A stretch of DNA of 14,060 nucleotides from assembly GCA_050730675.1 (NCBI GenBank), contig JBOHNM010000112.1, positions 1 through 14,060 on the forward strand, given 5' to 3'. Position numbers and translations under genes: made by a program. The stretch is from JBOHNM01 sp050730675 (lineage in GTDB: Bacteria; Planctomycetota; Phycisphaerae; Phycisphaerales; UBA1924). This document shows, piece by piece, positions 1 through 5,829 of this stretch. The notes beneath the pieces are model-generated. The model saw only the letters and a program-made list of their open reading frames with translations, was not told the origin of the DNA and did not search any database. Within the stretch, counting starts at the first letter, position 1, and the number at the start of each line of letters is the position of its first letter.

Positions 1-383
1 TCATTGAGTTCCTGACGGCCAAGGACACGCCCGCCGCCTCCTCGCAGCCTGTTCAACCCGCACCACTCGTCCCGGTACGCCCCGCCGCACCGCCAACGCA
101 ACCGCAGGCCGCGGCCGGGCCCACGACACCCACCCGCATCGACCGCGTTGATCGCCTGGAAGCACTCTCCTGTGCCAAGTGCAAGAGCATCAACGTCCAG
201 GTCATCTACGCCCGCGACTACTGCCTCAAATGCGCCGAGTGCAACAAGTTCTCATCACTCGCCTACACCTGCCCCCTCTGCGGCAAGCACGCCACCATCC
301 GCAAGGACGACCCCGCCTACTACCGCGACTGCGATCACGCGGACGGTTGCCGCAAACAGACAGTCTTCTCGCGTGCAGAGTGA
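1..383 (+). CDS. Cysteine-rich probable zinc-binding protein, C-terminal part (5' end outside window)
   Basis: The frame beginning at base 3 stays open to a TGA at 381-383, giving the last 126 residues of a protein that starts before the window. Residues 1-50 are a proline/alanine-rich linker. From residue 57 there are nine cysteines in close pairs: CAKC (57, 60), C74-x2-C77-x2-C80, CPLC (90, 93), and C110/C116 in DCDHADGC. This spacing is typical of zinc ribbons or treble-clef knuckles, so structural zinc binding is likely. Two or more zinc sites fit the number of cysteines. I do not recognise the family, and the missing N-terminus could hold the functional domain. The next gene lies 253 bases downstream on the same strand with its own promoter, so a shared operon is not needed. 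The open frame and cysteine spacing are seen; zinc binding is inferred. Confidence 0.72.
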   Translation, partial: IEFLTAKDTPAASSQPVQPAPLVPVRPAAPPTQPQAAAGPTTPTRIDRVDRLEALSCAKCKSINVQVIYARDYCLKCAECNKFSSLAYTCPLCGKHATIRKDDPAYYRDCDHADGCRKQTVFSRAE

Positions 384-422
384 GGAGGCTCGGCTCGGCC
401 TCCGCTGCCTTGAGCCGGGACG

Positions 423-497
423 GCGACTGAGTCCATCAGTGAATTTGTTCTGTGTTCCGGAAGCTGGAGGCTGGACGCAAGCGACTGAGTCCATCAG
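423..497. repeat. 17-bp direct repeat pair, 58 bp apart
   Basis: The 17-mer GCGACTGAGTCCATCAG occurs exactly at 423-439 and again at 481-497. The first copy lies 39 bp after the stop of the cysteine-rich gene, and both lie upstream of the next promoter. Between them is unrelated sequence. They could be paired regulator sites, a duplication footprint, or copies of a dispersed repeat; the sequence does not decide. Confidence 0.8.
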
Positions 498-602
498 CGA
501 GTGTCGTCACGCGAACGCCACACAACATGACGTACCGAACCCAATCATCACCCCAACCAATAGCGGTCTATGTTCGATCGAAATTTGGCTGACAAAAACC
601 TA

Positions 603-637
603 TTGACAACTCAGATATTTGGTGTACATTCCCCGCA
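603..637 (+). promoter_or_regulatory. Sigma70-like promoter giving a probable leaderless mRNA
   Basis: A perfect TTGACA (603-608) is followed after 16 bp by TACATT (625-630). Transcription would start about 7 bases after the -10 box, which falls on the ATG at 637. There is no room for a ribosome binding site and none is seen, so the transcript of the downstream gene would begin at or next to its start codon. This also argues for ATG 637 over the TTG at 619. Confidence 0.6.
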
Positions 638-1353
638 TGTCCACCGTACAGCCCATCCCGACCGCCTCTACGAGCCCCGACCGTCAGGGAGCGGGTTCTC
701 CGTTTTCGGCCCCTCCACTGGTCACTCCCTCTCTGGTCATTGGTCACTCGCCCACCCTCCCCACCCTCCCCGCCCTCACCCCCGACCAAGACCGCCTCTT
801 CGAAGCCCTCGCCAAGGGCCAAACCTCACCTTCTGAACTCGCCGCCACGCTTGGTCTCCCCGTCCGCCACATCCTCACCCTCCTCGCCACTCCAGAGATC
901 ACCTTCCATCTCCAGGTCCTCGAGTCCGCCATCGACTACCTGGCCCGACACACCACCCGCCTCCGCCACGCCCTCGCCTTCAAGTCCCTCGAATCCGCGC
1001 TGGACGCCGCAGCCGCCAAGGACAACCCCGGCGAGATCCGCCGCATCGCCACGCTCCTGCTCAAGCCCACACCGCCCCTCCCCGACCCCGAGGCCGAGCA
1101 GGCCGAACGCGCCGAGCGCCTCACCAAGCACCGCCGCGCCGTCAAACAAGACGCCAAGTCCGAGCAGCAAGACGCCGAGTACACCGCCCTCGCGCGGCCA
1201 TGGTCACGCGTTCATTCCAACCCCGTGCCACCGACCGCTTGTCCTCAACCGGTCGGTGCTCAACGCCCGCGCCGTCCAATGCACAAGCCGCGCCCGCAAC
1301 TCCGCACGCGCCCGATACGAGCCCGGCGGGCGGCCGCCAGCCCGGGCCCATGA
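637..1353 (+). CDS. Helix-turn-helix-like protein of unknown role, possibly with a frameshifted tail
   Basis: This encodes 238 residues from ATG 637; a TTG at 619 is in frame but lies within the promoter. Residues 1-46 are low-complexity, Pro/Ser/Thr-rich. Residues 48-90 (ALTPDQDRLFEALAKG, then SPSELAATLGLPVRHILTLL) look like a helix-turn-helix, in the style of small phage terminase or DNA-binding proteins. Residues 91-145 are predicted helical (LESAIDYLARHTTRLRHALAF), and 150-182 are charged and may form a coiled coil. From about residue 187 the composition turns Arg/Pro-rich, and third-position C preference drops. The sequence may leave the ancestral frame here; frame 3 from 1200 looks more gene-like. 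No phage gene is nearby to support a terminase role. DNA binding is inferred from pattern only. Confidence 0.55.
   Translation: MSTVQPIPTASTSPDRQGAGSPFSAPPLVTPSLVIGHSPTLPTLPALTPDQDRLFEALAKGQTSPSELAATLGLPVRHILTLLATPEITFHLQVLESAIDYLARHTTRLRHALAFKSLESALDAAAAKDNPGEIRRIATLLLKPTPPLPDPEAEQAERAERLTKHRRAVKQDAKSEQQDAEYTALARPWSRVHSNPVPPTACPQPVGAQRPRRPMHKPRPQLRTRPIRARRAAASPGP
672..770. repeat. Low-complexity and REP-like segment within the N-terminal coding region
   Basis: GAGCCCCGACCGTCAGGGAG (672-691), followed by CGGGT, resembles a dispersed element I recall from planctomycete genomes, read here in frame as SPDRQGAGS. It is followed by GGTCACT/GGTCATT-type repeats (719-751) and by CCACCCTCC units (751-770). 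The N-terminus of the protein therefore appears built on repeat DNA. The resemblance to a planctomycete repeat is from memory and not checked. Confidence 0.4.
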
Positions 1354-1719
1354 CACCCAACATCACGACACAACCCGCGACGCCGCCCGCACCCGCCGCC
1401 CCCGCACTACACACGCCGTCTCATCACTCACCACTCATCACTCACCACTCCCAAACCCCCGCCCAGCCCCGCGCCGCCTGAAGCCCGCATTCTCCGCTTC
1501 ATCCTTCTGCCTTCTGCCTTCAACCTTCCGCCTTTGTTGAAATCCCCCGCGGCCCCGCCGCGCTTTGTCCACGCGCTCTTTGATAACTGCAGATTCATCG
1601 ATTTCGACGCGGCGGTAGCTTCGAGGCGCCCGACGGAGGCGGGCGATCGCCGCTCGGGGGCGGCTGCCAGAGAGCAGCGTCACGATTCGCGGCGGCACGG
1701 TCACGGCCAGTGGTGCGGC
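1354..1719. other. Intergenic stretch with simple repeats, no convincing gene
   Basis: These 366 bases lie between two genes that end towards each other. They contain a perfect tandem duplication of a 14-mer, TCATCACTCACCAC, at 1421-1434 and 1435-1448. A pyrimidine-rich tract made of CCTTCTG/CCTTCAA/CCTTCCG units follows at about 1503-1534. A 43-codon frame opens at ATG 1350, overlapping the previous stop as ATGA, and ends at 1481. It runs through the tandem repeat and is probably not a gene. I see no clear terminator on either strand. Confidence 0.6.
1421..1448. repeat. Tandem 14-bp repeat, two exact copies
   Basis: TCATCACTCACCAC is repeated head to tail at 1421-1434 and 1435-1448. The unit itself holds a TCA-CTCAC sub-pattern, and it sits in AC-rich low-complexity DNA. 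The copy number could vary through slippage. Confidence 0.85.
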
Positions 1720-2745
1720 TCAGAGCACCCGGCGGCGGCGGTGGGCGAGCGCACCGGCGAGGGTCAGGAGCGCGGCCGCGGCGGGGGAAGGGACGACGAA
1801 GGTGACGTTGTTGTTGGGGTCACCGGTGATGCGCTGGGCCCAGAAGCGGCCGAAGAGTTCGTTGTTTCCGCCGAGGTCGAGCCAGGCGGTGGGGGCGAAG
1901 TACTGGGCGTGGATCTCGGCGTTCTGGGAGAAGTTGGTGGTGCGCGTGGTGTTGACGTTGTTGCCGAAGCCGCCGACGAGGATGCGGGCGCCGCCGTTGT
2001 GACCGGGATTGGCGCCGAAGGTGAGATTGTTGTTGGGATCGAAGTTGCGGTCGATCTGGAGGATGGTGGCGTCGGTGACGTTGATGGTGACGTTCATGCC
2101 CATGGAGAGGTTGCGGATGTCGTAGGTGCCGGCGAGGAAGTTGACGACGGCGTTGTCGTTGAAGCGCATGTCTCGATAAGCGCCGGGAGAGAGGGTCTGG
2201 GGGCTGGGGAGGCCGCCGGAGCCGTTGACGGTGAGGTCGGCCGCTCCGTTGGTGAGTGCGCGGTTGGGCGTGAAGGGGAGAACGGGAAGGTTGGGGGTGT
2301 CGATGATCGGACCGGTGAAGGGGATGTTGCCGTCGGGGTAGCCGACAGTGTCGGGGTTGGGGTTGTTGACAGTCGCGCCGAAGCTGGCATTGACGGCGTT
2401 GGCGTAGAGGTAGTAGAAGATGTCGGCGGCGTCGTCGGCACGGACGTTGTGGGCGACGGCCTGGGAGCCGGGTGACATGATGCCGCGGGCGCTGGTGCCG
2501 AAGCTGAGTGCGAAGCCGGTGGGGGAGCGGTCGGCGTAGTTGACGCCGATGTTGCCGCCGTAGATGCGACCCGAATCTGTGGCGGGAGTGCCGCCCTTCC
2601 AGACCAATTCGTCGTAGGCGAACAGGACGTAGGAGTTGATGTCGCGCGAGACCGGGGGCGGCGCGGGCGGCGGGAAGGCGGGCGCGACGGCGGCGGGCAT
2701 GGCGAAGGCCACGGCGGCGAGTGCGAGAATGATTGTGCGTCCCAT
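1720..2745 (-). CDS. Secreted PEP-CTERM-type protein with beta-rich, choice-of-anchor-A-like repeats
   Basis: This encodes 341 residues from ATG 2745, preceded by AGGAGAGAGAGCCCC as ribosome binding site; longer upstream frames lack one. A signal peptide spans residues 1 to about 23 (MGRTIILALAAVAFAMPAAV...). The mature part is Asn/Gly-rich and low in charge. Residues 184-235 (LSPGAYRDMRF, TYDIRNLSMG, ATILQIDRNF) and 287-306 (WLDLGGNNELFGRFWAQRI) look like the ladder-like beta structure of exported choice-of-anchor-A/DUF7305-type adhesin proteins. The C-terminus VVPSPAAAALLTLAGALAHRRRR is a PEP-CTERM-like tail with Pro-Ser-Pro in place of Pro-Glu-Pro, then a hydrophobic helix and an Arg cluster. 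It probably acts at the cell surface or in the extracellular matrix. The sorting tail and signal peptide are clear; the domain assignment is tentative. Confidence 0.82.
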   Translation of the reverse strand: MGRTIILALAAVAFAMPAAVAPAFPPPAPPPVSRDINSYVLFAYDELVWKGGTPATDSGRIYGGNIGVNYADRSPTGFALSFGTSARGIMSPGSQAVAHNVRADDAADIFYYLYANAVNASFGATVNNPNPDTVGYPDGNIPFTGPIIDTPNLPVLPFTPNRALTNGAADLTVNGSGGLPSPQTLSPGAYRDMRFNDNAVVNFLAGTYDIRNLSMGMNVTINVTDATILQIDRNFDPNNNLTFGANPGHNGGARILVGGFGNNVNTTRTTNFSQNAEIHAQYFAPTAWLDLGGNNELFGRFWAQRITGDPNNNVTFVVPSPAAAALLTLAGALAHRRRRVL

Positions 2746-2825
2746 GGGGCTCTCTCTCCTGCGCGGGGGTGCCGGGCGGTTGCCCGGGGCCGGGGACGGG
2801 CGGTCAGGCCCGGTCCGGCAGAAGA

Positions 2826-2834
2826 AGTATGACA
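2826..2834 (-). promoter_or_regulatory. Possible extended -10 promoter element for the 1720-2745 gene
   Basis: On the minus strand TGT-CATACT (2834 down to 2826) resembles an extended -10 element about 80 bases upstream of the ATG at 2745. The corresponding -35 position is poor (CTGGCC), so the call rests on the extended -10 alone. Confidence 0.25.
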
Positions 2835-2966
2835 CGCGGACGTGGCAAGGCCAGCCGGGAGCCCGGGAATCGAGGGATTCAGAGTATCGGGCGGTGATTT
2901 TGGCTGGATTTCGAGGATCGCCGCCGGGCAGAGTGCCAGCGGCGATTGATTCTCGAGGCACAGAAC

Positions 2967-2994
2967 GCAAAACGCCCCGGCGGTTGCCGGGGCG
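2967..2994 (-). terminator. Rho-independent terminator of the 3024-3662 gene
   Basis: CGCCCCGG (2973-2980) pairs perfectly with CCGGGGCG (2987-2994) around a 6-base loop. On the minus strand the stem is followed by TTTTGCGTTCTG. It lies 30 bases past the stop of the P-domain protein gene, so the two exported-protein genes are probably separate transcription units. The same stem and tail design recurs at 13568-13598. Confidence 0.85.
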
Positions 2995-3023
2995 AGTGGG
3001 GATCGAGAAGGGGCGGTTGGGTG

Positions 3024-3662
3024 TCAGTTGGCGCGACGGCGGCGGAGGCCGACGATGCCACCCAGGCCGAGGAGCGCGGCGGCGCCGGGCGTGGGGACGG
3101 TGAAGTTGAGGGACCAGCCGGCGATGATGCCATCGTCGCCGCTGTTGAAGTCGACGACGAAGAGCTGCCAGACGCCGTCGGGACCGCCGCCGCCGAGGGT
3201 GGCGGCGAGGGACGTGCCGTAGGGGCCGGCGGGTGCGGGTGCGGGCAGGTCGTTGAACCAGTCGTCAGCGCCCGGAAGGAACGTGCCGCTGGAGAGAGCG
3301 CCGCTGGTGGGGAGCATCGCACCGGCGAGATCGTCGAAGGTCCAGGTCCACGAGCCGCCGGTGCTGCCGCCAGCTCCGGAGAACAAGAGGACGTTGGCGC
3401 CGTTCGGCGCGACCAGCAGGGCCGCGAAATCGTCGGGGAAGGTGTGGATGACCTCGCTGAGCGTCACTGTGACGGCGGTCGCGCCGGTCATGCCGGCGAC
3501 CGTGATCGCCGCGTTGCCGGTGCCGTAAGGCGTCGCCGGGCCGGAATCGTTGATGATGATGCCGCCGGCGCTGGTGAAGATGTCGGCCGAGGCGGCGGAC
3601 GTCATCCCGGCGACCGCGACGAGCGCGCAGAGCGAAGTACGGGTACTCATTGACAGGGTCAT
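3024..3662 (-). CDS. Secreted protein with proprotein-convertase P-domain and PEP-CTERM-type tail
   Basis: This encodes 212 residues from ATG 3662, preceded by GGAGAGAGAGAGCT; a second ATG at 3650 is less well placed. A signal peptide covers about residues 1-26, with a likely cut after ASA. Residues 38-188 match the P/Homo B domain found at the end of subtilisin-like convertases: INDSGPATPYG, VTVTLSEVIHTFPDDFAALLVAPNG, then GPYGTSLAATL, DGVWQLFVVDFNSGDDG and GIIAGWSLNF. No protease domain is present, so this is a stand-alone P-domain, probably for binding or stability at the cell surface. The end, VPTPGAAALLGLGGIVGLRRRR, is the sorting signal: hydrophobic helix plus Arg cluster. It lies upstream of another PEP-CTERM-type gene but is separated from it by a terminator. 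Confidence 0.9.
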   Translation of the reverse strand: MTLSMSTRTSLCALVAVAGMTSAASADIFTSAGGIIINDSGPATPYGTGNAAITVAGMTGATAVTVTLSEVIHTFPDDFAALLVAPNGANVLLFSGAGGSTGGSWTWTFDDLAGAMLPTSGALSSGTFLPGADDWFNDLPAPAPAGPYGTSLAATLGGGGPDGVWQLFVVDFNSGDDGIIAGWSLNFTVPTPGAAALLGLGGIVGLRRRRAN

Positions 3663-3740
3663 AGCTCTCTCTCTCCGAGCCTTTCGGCTCAATCTCCCCG
3701 GATCTGCCGCGGCACAGTCGCGCTCATCCCGAGTGAACAG

Positions 3741-3769
3741 AGACTACAGCCGGGCAAGTGCAATTGCAA
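3741..3769 (-). promoter_or_regulatory. Possible promoter for the 3024-3662 gene
   Basis: On the minus strand TTGCAA (3769-3764) and TAGTCT (3746-3741) are separated by exactly 17 bp. They sit about 80 bases before the ATG at 3662, in a locally AT-richer stretch. Each box matches the consensus only partly (4/6 and 3/6). Confidence 0.3.
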
Positions 3770-3838
3770 GTAATTGCGCTAAGAAATGCGCTGCGCGAGT
3801 GCCATTCCCCAGCTTAACACGCGGGTGTGTCAGGTGAA

Positions 3839-5557
3839 TTACCAGCTTCGCATGGGGACGTTGAGCGATTGGCGGTCGGCGCACTCTCGGGCTTCGGGGT
3901 AGCCGGCATCGGCGTGGCGGAAGACGCCCATGCCGGGGTCGTTGGTGAGGACGCGCTGGAGGCGGGCCGCGGCCTCGGGAGTGCCGTCGGCGACGATGAC
4001 CTGGCCGGCGTGCTGGGAGTAGCCGATGCCGACGCCGCCGCCGTGGTGGAAGGAGGCCCAGGAGGCGCCGGAGGCGACGTTGACGGCGAAGTTGAGGATG
4101 GCCCAGTCGCTGATGGCGTCGGAGCCGTCCATCATGCCCTCGGTCTCGCGGTTGGGCGAGGCGACCGAGCCGCAGTCGAGATGGTCGCGGCCGATGACGA
4201 TGGGGGCCTTGACGCGGCCGGAGCGGACGAGGTCGTTGAAGAGGAGGCCGGCCTTGGCGCGTTCGCCCTGGCCGAGCCAGCAGATGCGGGCGGGGAGGCC
4301 CTGGAACGCGATGCGCTCGCGGGCCATCTTGATCCAGCGGTGGAGGCCCTCGTGGGCGGGGAAGAGCTTGAGGAGTTCGTCGTCGGTGGTGTAGATGTCC
4401 TGCGGGTCGCCGGAGAGGGCGACCCAGCGGAAGGGGCCGCGGCCAACACAGAACTGCGGTCGGATGTACTCGGGGACGAAGCCCTTGAAGGCGAAGGCGT
4501 CGTGGAAGCCCTGGTCGTAGGCGCGCTGGCGGATGTTGTTGCCGTAGTCGAAGGTGATGGCGCCGCGGTTCTGGTGGGCGACCATGAGGCGGACGTGCTT
4601 GGTCATGGTGGAGAGCGAGGCGGCCTCGTACTCGCGGGGGGAGACGCGGCGGAGGATCTCGGCCTCGTTCTGCGTCAGTTCCTCGGGGACGTAGGACATG
4701 ACGTCGTGAGCGCTGGTCTGGTCGGTGAGCACATCGATGTGGATTTTGCGGTCGAGCAGGCGCTGGAGGAGCTCGACGGCGTTGCACTCGACACCGATGG
4801 AGATCGCCTGCTTGGCGGCCTTGAGTTCGAGGGCACGGTCGATGGCGGCGTCGAGGTCGAAGGCGACTTCGTCGAGGTAGCGGTGCTTCTGGCGGCGGAC
4901 CAGAGCGTTGCGGTCGGTGTCGGCGATGAGGCAGGTGCCGCCAGCCATGACGATGGCGAGAGGCTGGGCGCCGCCCATGCCGCCGCAGCCGGCGGTGACG
5001 CAGAGCTTGCCGGCGAGCGAGCCGTGGAAGTGTCGGCGGCCGCACTCGGCGAAGGTCTCGTAGGTGCCCTGGACGATGCCCTGGGTGCCGATGTAGATCC
5101 AAGAGCCGGCGGTCATCTGGCCGTACATGATGAGCCCGGCGGCGGCGAGCTTGTCGAAGTGGGCCTGGGTGGCCCAAGCGGGGACGAGGTTGCTGTTGGC
5201 GATGAGGACGCGTGGGGAGTCGGTGGTGGTCTTGATGACGCCGACGGGCTTGCCGGACTGGACGAGGAGCGTTTCGTCGGGCTCGAGCTTCTTGAGGGAC
5301 TCGACGATGGCGTCGAAGGCGGGCCAGGAGCGGGCGGCCTGGCCGCGGCCGCCGTAGACGACTAGGTGCTCGGGCTTCTCGGCCACGTCGGGGTTGAGGT
5401 TGTTCATGAGCATGCGCATGGCGGCCTCGGCCTGCCAAGTCTTGCAGGTTATCTGGTTGCCGCGGGGAGCGCGGACGACGCGGGAGGAGTGCGTGACGGA
5501 CGGACGCACAGTTGTGGACTTGGCGGTGGAGGCAGTGGGGGGGCTGACTGACGGCAT
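3839..5557 (-). CDS. hutU: Urocanate hydratase (urocanase)
   Basis: Urocanase adds water to urocanate to form imidazolone propionate, the second step of histidine degradation. It is cytosolic and uses tightly bound NAD+ as an electrophile. The protein is 572 residues from ATG 5557, close to the usual 550-560, with AGGGA placed 9 bases upstream. The upstream frame to 5809 lacks family similarity. Landmarks are RAPRGNQITCKTWQAEAAMR (29-48), the glycine-rich NAD-binding GCGGMGGAQP (190-199), the urocanase signature FQGLPARICW (418-427) with its conserved cysteine at 426, and HHGGGVGIGYSQHAG (504-518). Residues 1-28 are Ser/Thr-rich and probably a disordered extension. hutH lies 272 bases upstream on the same strand. 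hutI and later hut genes are not in this window. Confidence 0.97.
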   Translation of the reverse strand: MPSVSPPTASTAKSTTVRPSVTHSSRVVRAPRGNQITCKTWQAEAAMRMLMNNLNPDVAEKPEHLVVYGGRGQAARSWPAFDAIVESLKKLEPDETLLVQSGKPVGVIKTTTDSPRVLIANSNLVPAWATQAHFDKLAAAGLIMYGQMTAGSWIYIGTQGIVQGTYETFAECGRRHFHGSLAGKLCVTAGCGGMGGAQPLAIVMAGGTCLIADTDRNALVRRQKHRYLDEVAFDLDAAIDRALELKAAKQAISIGVECNAVELLQRLLDRKIHIDVLTDQTSAHDVMSYVPEELTQNEAEILRRVSPREYEAASLSTMTKHVRLMVAHQNRGAITFDYGNNIRQRAYDQGFHDAFAFKGFVPEYIRPQFCVGRGPFRWVALSGDPQDIYTTDDELLKLFPAHEGLHRWIKMARERIAFQGLPARICWLGQGERAKAGLLFNDLVRSGRVKAPIVIGRDHLDCGSVASPNRETEGMMDGSDAISDWAILNFAVNVASGASWASFHHGGGVGIGYSQHAGQVIVADGTPEAAARLQRVLTNDPGMGVFRHADAGYPEARECADRQSLNVPMRSW

Positions 5558-5829
5558 GGCGAGCATCCCTGGGCGGGGCCTGGGGGAGGCGTGTGGGCGC
5601 TTCCCTCGGCTACGTGTTTGTAGTGCGCGTGAGGTGAAAACACAAGGGGGGCTCGCGGCGCACCGCCGGTATATCGAAGATTGAACCCGAACGGGTGAGA
5701 AACAGCGGGGAGTGCGGGGTGGAATGGGCGTGGAATGCGGTGAATTCCGCAGATTCGGATTCGCGGTGGGGAAGGCTTGTGGTACACTTCCGGACTGCGC
5801 CGAGACCAAAGCAAGGTCGCTGAGGAGTC

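Noticed and set aside
1421..1448. Tandem repeat considered as a CRISPR remnant
   Set aside because: There are only two head-to-tail 14-mers with no spacer between them, and no cas genes.
740..1540. 266-codon + strand frame overlapping the helix-turn-helix-like gene
   Set aside because: The Pro/Ser-only composition is typical of a shifted frame; the helix-forming sequence is in the other frame.
1534..2475. 313-codon + strand frame
   Set aside because: It is antisense to the PEP-CTERM-type gene. Its translation is a Gly/Val/Asp/Glu-rich string typical of the reverse frame of GC-rich coding DNA, with no ribosome site or domain.
3815..3831. ACAC/GTGT inverted pair just past the hutU stop
   Set aside because: The 4-bp stem is too short to support a terminator.
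3827..5365. 512-codon + strand frame opposite hutU
   Set aside because: The minus strand encodes a full urocanase with all its motifs; the + frame is its compositional shadow.
5558..5809. N-terminal extension of hutU to 5809
   Set aside because: The extra residues are not urocanase-like, and ATG 5557 has an AGGGA site 9 bases upstream.
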